Below are positions 8,612 through 18,063 of a DNA stretch of 64,000 bases, in pieces. Every line of letters begins with the position of its first letter. Position 1 is the stretch's first letter. The notes beneath the pieces are model-generated. The model worked only from the letters and a program-made list of their open reading frames with translations. It did not search any database and was not told the origin of the DNA. This DNA is from Snodgrassella sp945267035 (GTDB lineage: Bacteria; Pseudomonadota; Gammaproteobacteria; Burkholderiales; Neisseriaceae): the NCBI RefSeq assembly GCF_026535915.1, contig NZ_JAFNPF010000001.1, forward strand, positions 682,001-746,000. Reading direction: 5' to 3'. The position numbers were made by a program, and so were the translations under genes.

Positions 8612-9810
8612 TCCCCAAACCACAAAAGCGCAACATACTGTTAGCAAGCACTTAGTATTGAAATAATTTGGCAAAAGATCGACAGAATTAACAATAATAT
8701 GCTATTCAAGTGGTTTAGTTTCTATGATTAGGCATAACATCTCAAAGATATGAGACCTTTAAACATTAAGGTTCAAAACAGCATTGCTCAAATGGTTTTA
8801 GAATGGTTATCTCTATTGAACAAATTGCAGAGTAAGGCAACTAATAGTCCAAGCAACTTTTCCAAATGGTTACTTTGAGGTGACTAAGATAATAAAAAAG
8901 GTGTTTATTTTTCGACTTTTGCATAAATATCGCCATCATAAACCTAGCTAAAGTCAATTTCTGCTGACGAGATTGACTTTAGCACCATCCAAAGGTCATC
9001 TGCTTTAAGATATTCAATCGACGCTTGTTTGCGTCACTGACCAATAACATGATTTATTATGATCCAAATAACCAGTTGTCCACCTTTGAATTGAAATGGG
9101 CTGAGCATTCCTATTTCTGAAAAAGCGAATTATTTCCCGTTTGATTAGTGCAAACGACGTAAGTGTTTTCTGGTAAATAGGAGGGCATATTAATCTAGTT
9201 AGTTAGGATATAAGTCATCGATTGTTTATTTTGTTTGATGTTGTCAGAAATTTAAATCAATCAAATATTGAGGAGAAATCGTGTCTAGGTAATGTTCTAA
9301 AATTATAGACTCACTTTTTTTTGTCAACAATAATCCATTGATGATTAAAATTTTTTAGCTATGAAATTGAGGCGTAGTGTTATTGCATTTTCCATACTCT
9401 TGAAGATTTCTTAATCACTACCCAAAAGTTCGGATTGTGTATTTAGTTTTAAAATACAACTAAAGAATATTGATACTTCGTCAAAGAGTATTTAATCGAA
9501 GATTTCAACATTTCAGTATGTTTAGCTGGTAATTCTTGTATCAGTTTTCAGAGAGTTTCACCCCTGCTATTTTCTAAAGCGAGCATAATTTTATTCCCAC
9601 TTCCTTTGTCATATCTACATACCAAAGGAATCATTGCAGGAAATAAAAGAGTAGCTGCATATATAAATTCTTCTTTTACTCATTCTTCTATCGGTATAAA
9701 TAAATATTGGTTACAGCAAATTAACTTCAATAAGTTTTTTCCAATCCACAAAACAATAGGATCAATCCGACAAATATGCATTGATATGAACATGAGAACC
9801 AATAAATAGA
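8612..9810. other. 1.2 kb AT-rich gene-free stretch
   Basis: No frame in this region has a recognisable family or a good ribosome binding site. A plus-strand frame at 9606-9809 has no family resemblance. The stretch holds a strong 37-base inverted repeat (8947-8983) and short open pieces that look like decayed coding sequence, for example near 9049-9119. It is probably a graveyard of deleted genes between queA and the DUF2339 gene. Confidence 0.5.
8947..8983. repeat. 37-base near-perfect inverted repeat
   Basis: GCTAAAGTCAATTTC pairs with GAGATTGACTTTAGC (one mismatch in 15) around a 7-base loop. Neither side is followed by a T run, so it is not a typical intrinsic terminator. It lies 335 bases past queA. 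Confidence 0.6.
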
Positions 9811-12558
9811 TTACTCATCATAAGATTGATCCGTTTTATGGGTTTTAGGAGGCAGAGGAGCCAGATAACCGATAAATAACATCAGTAGGGCAATGATAAT
9901 AAATGCAGCTGCACGCAATAACCCTTCCAGTTCCATGCTATCAACCAAAAATAATTTAATCACTACTGCCAACTGGATAATCATTCCAGTAAACCAGGTC
10001 TTACGTTGCGCAAAACGATGCCCTATGGAAATTAAAAGAACGCCAGCAAAAGCCCATATCAGCGACAGCGTTGCTTGAATAATTTTAGAATTCCATAAAT
10101 GACCTAAAGTCCATTGAACATTTAGCCACTGACTTAAGCATCTTAAAATCAGACTATTTGCCCATAAGAAACTGAATACAATCATAACCCAGAACGCAAA
10201 ATTAGAAATGGGTTGTTTAATGTTATTAGAATCTCTATACGTTTTGTAATTTGCGCACAGATTAAACCAGACACCTAACATCAATATAGCAAAAATTGCA
10301 CTGATTTCTAGCGGGTTAATCAAAGGAATATAAGGCCAGTGATCAATTTGACCGTATTTGAAAAGCCCAGATATTAAAGACAGGTAGATATGTAAAACAA
10401 TAGGAATGAGTCCATAGCATACATAGGCTTTGATGGTTTTTGGATCACCCATCAGTTTTTTCTTCAATAAAGCATTAATAATTAATACGGTCATACTGCT
10501 GATGCTGAGTAAAACACTGAACTCAATGGTACTGAAGCCTGCTGGTAATAAATTTAACAGGTATTTGGCTTGATCGAAAATCCAATACAAAGTGATCCAG
10601 AATAAACTAATATGTAAAAATAAATAGAAGCCTTGCGATGAACGAATAAAGATTTTTTTAGCGATATTTAAATAGGTATAACCACTAATAAAAGCACAAA
10701 TCCAAACTAAATCACACAATAGATGAAGCAGAAGGAAATCATTAGTGCGTGTACCGGCATAAACTGTTAGCGACAAAAAGAGCACCGGCCATAGGGATAG
10801 AAAAGCGTAGCAAAGCCCATCCCATTTAATTTTTTTACCAATAAAATACCATAGCCATACTGCCACAGTGAAACATAAGCATATTAATGTGCTACGTTCA
10901 TCCGACGTTATAGAGAGGCGGTTGATGCTGGAGAGAATCCAGAATACCCAGACAACACATGCCATTAGAATAAATGTTAATCTGTTTTCTTTAGCTGATT
11001 CATTTTGATCGAGGTAATGATGCCAGAGGCAAGCGTTTAGCAGCAGGCTGATACTGACAAAGCCATTAAATAGTATATATTGCGTTAGGGTAAAATGCGT
11101 GATTACTACGCTATAAAAGCTGGTCACAAAAGCCAACATATTAATCAACGCGCCAAATCTGGCAAATTGGGACTGCTTTTGATTCAGCATCACCCAAGTT
11201 AAGGCTGTTCCTTCAAATAACCAAATTAAACTTGTCCATTCAAGACTGAAGGCAAGTGCAATTGATAAAGTGATAAATGAAAGACCTATTGCCAAGCCAA
11301 GCTGAGAAATGATTTTGGAAATAAAACCATGAAAATGTAAGCAGATATATGAACCTATTAGATAAAATAATCCAAATGCAAATGCTGAAATGGCTGGTCC
11401 GTATTCCCAGTGTTTAGTAATGGCATGTTGCAGTGCGAATGCGGCTAAAGGTGTGCCAAAGAGTAAAATCAGATCAATCATGTTCTGATGACGCTCTTTG
11501 GTTAAACTGCGAATAGACAGTATTACCGCTAAGATGCCGTAAATTAACATGTTACCGAGTATAAAAAACTCACATTCAGCAAAATAATCTGAACGGAAGC
11601 TAGTTGTGCCCCATATTAACGAAACAAAAAAAGTAAATAAAAATCCGATGAGGTTGAGCACTCGCCACGATTGCCAGATGCTTATCACTAGAATGGCACT
11701 AGATATGGCTAAATAGTAACTGAATAAGGCAGTATGGTTGATGGTATGAGAAGATAGCAAAACGGGCGCTAAATAACCGCCAATACAGGCTAGTATGGCT
11801 AAACTTTTAGTGCGCTGGACTAAAGCCATATATACGCATAGAGCACAAATAATAATTAGGGCAACCAGCGCTAATAAATATGGAATAAGATCATATAATT
11901 TGAAAGCGGCAAATACAGTAATGTAGATAATACCTAGAGCACCGCCTTGCAGTATCATTGCATAAATTGTCTTTTTATCTTTTAAATACCATCCTGTAAA
12001 TAACATTCCGATGCCGAAAACAAAAGTGCCCAACACTCGCAGTTGTGGTGACAATAATTGATGGTCAATACTGTATTTAAACAGATAAGAAAGACCAAAA
12101 AACAGAATGATGATGGCTACTTTAGAAATTAAATTATCAGTTACCAGACTCTTAAACCAATGACTGAATCCATGTGGTGCAGGAGCTGGCGTTTGGGCAA
12201 ATAAAGCTTCTTTGTGTGAAATTTTAGTGGGTTCTTGCTCAGCTGCTACTGCTGCAAAACTAACTGTAGGTTGGGATTCGGCAACTTCTGGCTCTGCTAT
12301 TTGGACTATTTCTGCAACAGTGTCTCTTTGATGATCAACAGTCGTAGTTGGTGTTTGTTTGGGATCTGAAGATGGCGATGATATTTCATTCTTTTCAATA
12401 GATTCGATTTGGTGATCTTTTATCTGGTGTATATTTCTTTTGAGCTCAATAACTTGATTTTGCAAAGCATTGATGCGCGCACTTACACAAATTAGACCAA
12501 AAACCATTATTATAATTAAAACAATAATGAATATGAATTGAAATAATGCAAATACCAT
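9811..12558 (-). CDS. DUF2339 family polytopic membrane protein
   Basis: The 915-residue protein starts with one hydrophobic helix (FALFQFIFIIVLIIIMVFGL). A coiled-coil stretch (INALQNQVIELKRNIHQIKD) and a disordered Glu/Ala/Thr/Pro linker come next. From about residue 150 there are more than twenty hydrophobic helices to the end, with motifs such as GLSYLFKYSIDHQLLSPQLRV and WLFEGTALTWVML. This layout is that of the DUF2339 predicted membrane proteins, whose function is unknown. The ATG at 12558 with GAAGAG six bases upstream is preferred over an upstream TTG. It is divergent from the immunity array and may share its regulatory region. Confidence 0.8.
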   Translation of the reverse strand: MVFALFQFIFIIVLIIIMVFGLICVSARINALQNQVIELKRNIHQIKDHQIESIEKNEISSPSSDPKQTPTTTVDHQRDTVAEIVQIAEPEVAESQPTVSFAAVAAEQEPTKISHKEALFAQTPAPAPHGFSHWFKSLVTDNLISKVAIIILFFGLSYLFKYSIDHQLLSPQLRVLGTFVFGIGMLFTGWYLKDKKTIYAMILQGGALGIIYITVFAAFKLYDLIPYLLALVALIIICALCVYMALVQRTKSLAILACIGGYLAPVLLSSHTINHTALFSYYLAISSAILVISIWQSWRVLNLIGFLFTFFVSLIWGTTSFRSDYFAECEFFILGNMLIYGILAVILSIRSLTKERHQNMIDLILLFGTPLAAFALQHAITKHWEYGPAISAFAFGLFYLIGSYICLHFHGFISKIISQLGLAIGLSFITLSIALAFSLEWTSLIWLFEGTALTWVMLNQKQSQFARFGALINMLAFVTSFYSVVITHFTLTQYILFNGFVSISLLLNACLWHHYLDQNESAKENRLTFILMACVVWVFWILSSINRLSITSDERSTLICLCFTVAVWLWYFIGKKIKWDGLCYAFLSLWPVLFLSLTVYAGTRTNDFLLLHLLCDLVWICAFISGYTYLNIAKKIFIRSSQGFYLFLHISLFWITLYWIFDQAKYLLNLLPAGFSTIEFSVLLSISSMTVLIINALLKKKLMGDPKTIKAYVCYGLIPIVLHIYLSLISGLFKYGQIDHWPYIPLINPLEISAIFAILMLGVWFNLCANYKTYRDSNNIKQPISNFAFWVMIVFSFLWANSLILRCLSQWLNVQWTLGHLWNSKIIQATLSLIWAFAGVLLISIGHRFAQRKTWFTGMIIQLAVVIKLFLVDSMELEGLLRAAAFIIIALLMLFIGYLAPLPPKTHKTDQSYDE

Positions 12559-12748
12559 TGTTTTCTCTTCAAGTAACAATTTATTTGATTATATGATAAA
12601 AATGAAATTAATCAAATTGTGTAAACTATTTGAAGATCATGTTGCCGATATTCTGGTTGTCGGTAGGAGAATTTTATTTGAATATTAAAAAATTAATTAA
12701 TAAAATTAGATGATTACAGAAATATATTATATAGGAAAGTAGATACTC

Positions 12749-12817
12749 ATGGTTACATTATTAGAGGAAAAGCAGGAAATTGACCATAAAATATTATTTT
12801 TACATAAAAAAGGATGA
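12749..12817 (+). CDS. Short ORF (22 codons) leading the immunity array
   Basis: An ATG at 12749 opens a 22-codon frame (MVTLLEEKQEIDHK...FLHKKG) whose TGA at 12815-12817 overlaps the ATG at 12814 of the first array gene. An AGGAA lies 11 bases upstream of its start. It may be a leader peptide that couples translation into the array, or the leftover 5' end of another array member. No family was recognised. Confidence 0.35.
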   Translation: MVTLLEEKQEIDHKILFLHKKG

Positions 12818-12819
12818 AA

Positions 12820-13560
12820 ATGAGAACAAATTTAAAAACACAGGATTATTTTAATTATTTTATTAATAGCGAAAATCAAAGAATACTTAAATTTGATAAT
12901 TGGTTAGAAATGGGCAAAGTGGTTGAAAATAGAATTCCTTCCATAAAAAGACAACTTTTCATTATTTCTTTAAATATTTTAATTGCAAAATACACTTCAG
13001 GATATGCTATTGAAGAACTAAGGAGAGAATTTCCCTTAGTGATAAATAGATTTGTAGAAGGCTGGAATGATCATGACAGCACACCAGAAGATGATGTTCA
13101 TTTTGATGAATACCTATTAATGTTAAGAATGTTATCGCTTGGCGTCTTATTAGAGACAAATCAATATGATTTCAATAAAATAATAGAAGTACTCCATAAA
13201 AGTAACCGTAAAGATGACTTATTTTCTTTTATCATTTCTTATAAAACAGGTTACCCGTCAATGGTAAATAAGTTAACTTATGAGCAATTTAGACCACTAT
13301 GTGAAACAACTAAAGAAATGGATAAAAACAAAGCGATAGCGATTCTAAAAAATTATCTGGATAATGATTGGTATAAGAGTATGAAATTAACCTACTGGTA
13401 CGATAATCACAAAAGCAAAGCAGATATATTTTTTGGCTATTGGAGCTTTGAAAGTGGTGTATTAGTTAAAATACTCGGCTTAGACGACACCACACTAAAA
13501 AACCAACCATATTACCCTTACGATATGGTGCATTGGAGAGAGACAACAATATGGAACTAA
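12820..13560 (+). CDS. PoNi-like immunity protein, copy 1 (divergent N-terminal part)
   Basis: This 246-residue protein shares only the last 65 or so residues with the other copies (WYKSMKLTYWYDNHKSK, GYWSFESGVLVKILGLDD, QPYYPYDMVHW). Its first 180 residues are different but alpha-helical in the same way. The C-terminal motif is the hallmark of DUF1911, which pairs with DUF1910 in PoNi proteins; these neutralise PoNe DNase toxins in characterised systems. The ATG at 12820 is preferred over 12814 because AGGA lies five bases upstream of it. It ends in TTIWN, its stop sitting inside the ten-base overlap ATGGAACTAA with copy 2. The toxin partner is unknown. Confidence 0.8.
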   Translation: MRTNLKTQDYFNYFINSENQRILKFDNWLEMGKVVENRIPSIKRQLFIISLNILIAKYTSGYAIEELRREFPLVINRFVEGWNDHDSTPEDDVHFDEYLLMLRMLSLGVLLETNQYDFNKIIEVLHKSNRKDDLFSFIISYKTGYPSMVNKLTYEQFRPLCETTKEMDKNKAIAILKNYLDNDWYKSMKLTYWYDNHKSKADIFFGYWSFESGVLVKILGLDDTTLKNQPYYPYDMVHWRETTIWN

Positions 13561-14312
13561 GAGATAAGCTAAATACTAAGGAACGATACCAAGAACTTAT
13601 AAACAAAAAAGAAAAATATATTCAGGAAGATTTTTTAAAAATAAAAAGTTTAGCAGAAGATGAAAAAAAAGGGATCCAAAAATATCCCAAACCAAATAAT
13701 GAAATTATAAAATCAACATACAAAGGTATTTTCATTTATCAATATGATAATTTAATTGCCAAATACTCAATGGGGCAACCCATATCATCCATTATAGAAG
13801 AATATAAAATAACGGTTTCTTATATGGAAAAAGGTTGGAAAGCAATATCAGGTTATATTGAGATGGTTTGGATGTTATCTATCGGTATAATGCTGGAGGC
13901 AGAAGCAGATATATTTGAAAAATTAAAATCTTTGGTTGAAAGGGATCATCTCAATGATTATCTGGTTGACTTCCTTTTACAAAACAGTACCCAATGGAGC
14001 AAACAAACACCAAAGTTTAAATTCCCCAGACCTTATAAAGCAACTCAAGACATTATTTCATTGGCCCAAACAGATAAAACCGCAGCGGTAGAGAGATTAA
14101 AAAAATACCTGCAAAAAGAGTGGTATAAAGGACATTCAGATACGGGTTGGCATGATGATCATAAAAGCAAATGGAAAGTTCATACAGGCTATTGGAGCTT
14201 TGAAAGCGGTGCATTGGTCAAAATACTCGGCTTAGACGACACCCCGCTAAAAGACCAACCATATTACCCTTACGATATGGTGCATTGGAGAGAGACAACA
14301 ATATGGAACTAA
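13551..14312 (+). CDS. PoNi-like immunity protein, copy 2 (A-type N-terminus)
   Basis: This 253-residue protein starts MELRDKLNTKERYQELINKK, which I call type A (also copies 4 and 6). An all-helical middle (about residues 50-150, DUF1910-like) precedes the C-terminal DUF1911-like part (about 160-246) with GYWSFESGALVKILGLDD and YYPYDMVHW. Differences from sister copies cluster at residues 54-73 (here IFIYQYDNLIAKYS) and around 97-108 (SGYIEMVWML), a candidate toxin-contacting face. It overlaps both neighbours by ten bases, so it is probably translated by coupling. No signal peptide is seen, which fits a cytoplasmic immunity protein. Confidence 0.82.
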   Translation: MELRDKLNTKERYQELINKKEKYIQEDFLKIKSLAEDEKKGIQKYPKPNNEIIKSTYKGIFIYQYDNLIAKYSMGQPISSIIEEYKITVSYMEKGWKAISGYIEMVWMLSIGIMLEAEADIFEKLKSLVERDHLNDYLVDFLLQNSTQWSKQTPKFKFPRPYKATQDIISLAQTDKTAAVERLKKYLQKEWYKGHSDTGWHDDHKSKWKVHTGYWSFESGALVKILGLDDTPLKDQPYYPYDMVHWRETTIWN

Positions 14313-15055
14313 GAGATAAATTAAACTCCCTGGAAGGATATCAAGAAATTATTGAAAAAAAAATTAAATTTATTCAGGAAGATTTTTTAGAAATAAAAAG
14401 TTTAGCAGAAGATGAAAAAAAAGGGATCCAAAAATATCCTACACCAAATAATGAAATTATAAAAGCGACATACGAAGGTATTTTCATTTATCAATCTGAT
14501 ATTTTAATTGCCAAATATTCAATGGGGCTACCCATATCATCCATTATGGAAGAATATAAAATAACGGTTTCTTATATGGAAAAAGGATGGAAAGCAATAT
14601 CAGGTTATATTGAGATGGTTTGGATGTTATCTATCGGTATTATGCTGGAGGCAGAAGCAGATATATTTGACAAATTAAAATCTTTGGTTGAAAGAGACCA
14701 TCTCAATGATTATCTGGTTGACTTCCTTTTACAAAACTGCACCCAATGGAGCAAACAAACACCAAAATTTAAATTCTCAAGACCTTATAAAGCAACTCAA
14801 GACATTATTTCATTGGCTCAAACAGATAAAACCGCAGCGGTAGAGAGATTAAAAAAATACCTGCAAAAAGAGTGGTATAAAGGACATTCAGATACGGGTT
14901 GGCATGATGATCATAAAAGCAAATGGAATATCCATACAGGCTATTGGAGCTTTGAAAGCGGTGCGTTAGTCAAAATACTTGGCTTAGACGACACCCTCCT
15001 AAAAGACCAACCATACTACCCTTACGATATGGTGCATTGGAGAAAGACAACATAA
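14303..15055 (+). CDS. PoNi-like immunity protein, copy 3 (B-type N-terminus)
   Basis: This 250-residue protein starts MELRDKLNSLEGYQEIIEKK, which I call type B. Apart from the N-terminal 30 residues it is close to copy 2, but the variable stretch reads IFIYQSDILIAKYSMGLP. The C-terminal DUF1911-like motif is intact. It ends HWRKTT, with the stop overlapping the next start as TAATG (one base), in contrast to the ten-base overlap before it. The function as an immunity protein is inferred from family resemblance only. Confidence 0.82.
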   Translation: MELRDKLNSLEGYQEIIEKKIKFIQEDFLEIKSLAEDEKKGIQKYPTPNNEIIKATYEGIFIYQSDILIAKYSMGLPISSIMEEYKITVSYMEKGWKAISGYIEMVWMLSIGIMLEAEADIFDKLKSLVERDHLNDYLVDFLLQNCTQWSKQTPKFKFSRPYKATQDIISLAQTDKTAAVERLKKYLQKEWYKGHSDTGWHDDHKSKWNIHTGYWSFESGALVKILGLDDTLLKDQPYYPYDMVHWRKTT

Positions 15056-15816
15056 TGGAACTAAGAGATAAGCTAAATACTAAGGAACGATACCAAGAAC
15101 TTATAAACAAAAAAGAAAAATATATTCAGGAAGATTTTTTAGAAATAAAAAGTTTAGAAGAAGATGAAAAAAAAGGGATCCAAAAATATACCAAACCAAA
15201 TAATGAAATTATAAAATCGATATACAAAGGTATTTTCAATTATCAGTTTCAAAGGTTAGTAGCGAATTACTCAATGGGGCAACCCATATCATCCATTATA
15301 GAAGAATATAAAATAACGGTTTCCTATATGGAAAAAGGCTGGAACGCAATATCAGGTTATATTGATATGGTTTGGCTGTTATCTATCGGTATAATGCTGG
15401 AGGCAGAACCAGATATATTTGAAAAATTAAAATCTTTGGTTGAAAGGGATCATCTCAATGATTATCTGGTTGACTTCCTTTTACAAAACTGTACCCAATG
15501 GAGCAAACAAACACCAAAGTTTGAATTCCCAAGACCCTATAAAGCAACTCAAGACATTATTTCATTGGCCCAAACAGATAAATCCGCAGCCGTAGAAAGA
15601 TTGAAAAAATACCTAAAAAAAGAGTGGTATAAAGGACATTCGGATACGGGTTGGCATGATGCTCATAAAAGCAAATGGAAAATTCATATAGGCTATTGGA
15701 GCTTTGAAAGCGGTGCGTTAGTCAAAATACTTGGCTTAGACGATACCCTCCTAAAAAACCAACCATATTACCCTTACGATATGGTGCATTGGAGAGAGAC
15801 AACAATATGGAACTAA
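15055..15816 (+). CDS. PoNi-like immunity protein, copy 4 (A-type N-terminus)
   Basis: This 253-residue protein has the type A start. The variable stretch reads IFNYQFQRLVANYSMGQ and the second variable site is SGYIDMVWLLS, both unlike copy 2. The conserved C-terminal DUF1911-like block is intact. It ends TTIWN inside the ten-base overlap with copy 5. Its start is coupled to copy 3 by TAATG. Confidence 0.82.
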   Translation: MELRDKLNTKERYQELINKKEKYIQEDFLEIKSLEEDEKKGIQKYTKPNNEIIKSIYKGIFNYQFQRLVANYSMGQPISSIIEEYKITVSYMEKGWNAISGYIDMVWLLSIGIMLEAEPDIFEKLKSLVERDHLNDYLVDFLLQNCTQWSKQTPKFEFPRPYKATQDIISLAQTDKSAAVERLKKYLKKEWYKGHSDTGWHDAHKSKWKIHIGYWSFESGALVKILGLDDTLLKNQPYYPYDMVHWRETTIWN

Positions 15817-16568
15817 GAGATAAATTAAATTCCCTGGAAGGCTATCAAGAAATTATTGAAAAAAATATTAAATATATTCAGGAAGATTTTTTAAGAATAA
15901 AAAGTTTAGAAGAAGATGAAAAAAAAGGGATCCAAAAATATCCCAAACCAAATAATGAAATTATAAAATCGATATACAAAGGTATTTTCAATTATCAATG
16001 TCAAACGTTAGTAACGAATTACTCAATGGGGCAACCCATATCATCCATTACAGAAGAATATAAAATAACGGTTTCCTATATGGAAAAAGGATGGAATGCA
16101 ATATCAGGTTATATTGATATGGTTTGGCTGTTATCTATCGGCATAATGCTGGAAGCAGAAGCAGATATATTGGAAAAATTAAAATCTTTGGTTGAAAGGG
16201 ACCATCTCAATGATTATCTGGTTGACTTCCTTTTACAAAACTGTACCCAATGGAGCAAACAAACAATAAAATTTAAATTCCCAAGACCTTATAAAGCAAC
16301 CCAAGACATTATTTCATTGGCCCAAACAGATAAAGCCGCAGCCCTAGAAAGATTGAAAAAATACCTAAAAAAAGAGTGGTATAGAGGACATTCTGATTTG
16401 GGTTGGCATGATGCTCATAAAAGCAAATGGAATATCCATATAGGCTATTGGAGCTTCGAAAGCGGTGCATTGGTCAAAATACTTGGCTTAGACGACTCCA
16501 CCCTAAAAGACCAACCATATTACCCTTACGATATGGTGCATTGGAGAGAGACAACAATATGGAACTAA
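15807..16568 (+). CDS. PoNi-like immunity protein, copy 5 (B-type N-terminus)
   Basis: This 253-residue protein has a type B start with a variable stretch IFNYQCQTLVTNYSMGQ and SGYIDMVWLLS, so its middle resembles copy 4 while its first 30 residues resemble copy 3. That swap is a sign of recombination between copies. The C-terminal motif is intact. It ends TTIWN with a ten-base overlap into copy 6. Confidence 0.82.
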   Translation: MELRDKLNSLEGYQEIIEKNIKYIQEDFLRIKSLEEDEKKGIQKYPKPNNEIIKSIYKGIFNYQCQTLVTNYSMGQPISSITEEYKITVSYMEKGWNAISGYIDMVWLLSIGIMLEAEADILEKLKSLVERDHLNDYLVDFLLQNCTQWSKQTIKFKFPRPYKATQDIISLAQTDKAAALERLKKYLKKEWYRGHSDLGWHDAHKSKWNIHIGYWSFESGALVKILGLDDSTLKDQPYYPYDMVHWRETTIWN

Positions 16569-17311
16569 GAGATAAGCTAAATACTAAGGAACGATACCAA
16601 GAACTTATAAACAAAAAAGAAAAATTTATTCAGGAAGATTTTTTAGAAATAAAAAGTTTGGCAGAAGATGAAAAAAAAGGGATACAAAAATACCCAAGAC
16701 GTAATAATGAAATTATCGAAGCAAAATATGATAACATTTTTAATTATCAATGTAATATTTTAGTTGCCAAATATTCCATAGGGCAACCCATATCATCCAT
16801 TAAAGAAGAATATAAAATAACGGTTTCTTTTATGGAAAAAGGTTGGGACGCAATATCAGGTTATATTGAGATGGTTTGGATGCTATCTATCGGTATTATG
16901 CTGGAGGCAGAACCAGATATATTGGAAAAATTAAAATCTTTGGTTGAAAGGGATCATCTCAATGATTATCTGGTTGATTTTCTTTTACAAAACTGTACCC
17001 AATGGAGCAAACAAACACCAAAGTTTAAATTCCCCAGACCTTATAAAGCAACTCAAGACATTATTTCATTGGCACAAACAGATAAAACTGCAGCCCTAGA
17101 AAGATTAAAAAAATACCTGAATAAAGAGTGGTATAGAGGACATTCTGATTTGGGTTGGTATGATGATCATAAAAGTAAATGGCAAACCCATACAGGCTAT
17201 TGGAGCTTTGAAAGCGGTGCGTTAGTCAAAATACTCGGCCTAGACGACACCCTCCTAAAAGACCAGCCATACTACCCTTACGATATGGTGCATTGGAGAA
17301 AGACAACATAA
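16559..17311 (+). CDS. PoNi-like immunity protein, copy 6 (A-type N-terminus)
   Basis: This 250-residue protein has a type A start and the most distinct middle of the standard copies: YPRRNNEIIEAKYDNIFNYQ, NILVAKYSIGQ and KGWDAISGYIEMVW. The DUF1911-like C-terminus is intact and reads GWYDDHKSKWQTHTGYWSF. The frame is open upstream through the end of copy 5, but the start at 16559 is set by homology. It ends HWRKTT, with TAATG joining it to copy 7. Confidence 0.82.
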   Translation: MELRDKLNTKERYQELINKKEKFIQEDFLEIKSLAEDEKKGIQKYPRRNNEIIEAKYDNIFNYQCNILVAKYSIGQPISSIKEEYKITVSFMEKGWDAISGYIEMVWMLSIGIMLEAEPDILEKLKSLVERDHLNDYLVDFLLQNCTQWSKQTPKFKFPRPYKATQDIISLAQTDKTAALERLKKYLNKEWYRGHSDLGWYDDHKSKWQTHTGYWSFESGALVKILGLDDTLLKDQPYYPYDMVHWRKTT

Positions 17312-18063
17312 TGGAACTAAGAGATAAATTAAACTCCCTGGAAGGGTATCAAGAAATTATCGAACAAAATATTAAATATATTCAGGAAGATTTTTTAAAA
17401 ATAAAAAGTTTAGAAGAAGATGAAAAAAAAGGAATCCAAAAATATCCCAAACCAAATAATGAAATTATAAAATCAGTATACAACGGTATTTTCATTTATC
17501 AATATGATAATTTAATTGCCAAATACTCAATGGGGCAACCCATATCATCCATTATAGAAGAATATAAAATAACGGTTTCTTATATGGAAAAAGGTTGGAA
17601 AGCAATATCCGGCTATATATTCATGGTTTGGATATTATCAATCGGTATAATGCTGGAGGCAGAACCAGATATATTGGAAAAATTAAAATCTTTGGTTGAA
17701 AGGGATCATCTCAATGATTATCTGGTTGACTTCCTTTTACAAAACTGTACCCAATGGCGCAAACAAACAACAAAGTTTGAATTCCCCAGACCTTATAAAG
17801 CAACACAAGACATTATTTCATTGGCCCAAACAGATAAAGCCGCAGCGTTAGAGAGATTAAAAAAATACCTGCAAAAAGAGTGGTATAAAGGACATTCAGA
17901 TACGGGTTGGCATGATGATCATAAAAGCAAATGGAATATCCATACAGGCTATTGGAGCTTTGAAAGCGGTGCGTTAGTCAAAATACTTGGCTTAGACGAC
18001 ACCCTCCTAAAAGACCAGCCATACTACCCTTACGATATGGTGCATTGGAGAAAGACAACATAA
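17311..18063 (+). CDS. PoNi-like immunity protein, copy 7 (B-type N-terminus)
   Basis: This 250-residue protein has a type B start (EIIEQNIKYIQEDFL). Its first variable stretch, IFIYQYDNLIAKYSMGQ, is the same as in copy 2, while the second, SGYIFMVWILS, is unique. The C-terminal motif is intact. It ends HWRKTT with TAATG joining it to copy 8. Confidence 0.82.
   Translation: MELRDKLNSLEGYQEIIEQNIKYIQEDFLKIKSLEEDEKKGIQKYPKPNNEIIKSVYNGIFIYQYDNLIAKYSMGQPISSIIEEYKITVSYMEKGWKAISGYIFMVWILSIGIMLEAEPDILEKLKSLVERDHLNDYLVDFLLQNCTQWRKQTTKFEFPRPYKATQDIISLAQTDKAAALERLKKYLQKEWYKGHSDTGWHDDHKSKWNIHTGYWSFESGALVKILGLDDTLLKDQPYYPYDMVHWRKTT

Noticed and set aside
9606..9809. 67-codon plus-strand frame ahead of the DUF2339 gene end
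   Set aside because: No ribosome binding site, low-complexity composition and no recognisable motif.
16427..16558. Extended N-terminus (MEYPYRLLELRKRC...) for copy 6 of the array
   Set aside because: It is the shifted frame of the end of copy 5; all sister genes start at MELRDKL, so the start at 16559 was used.
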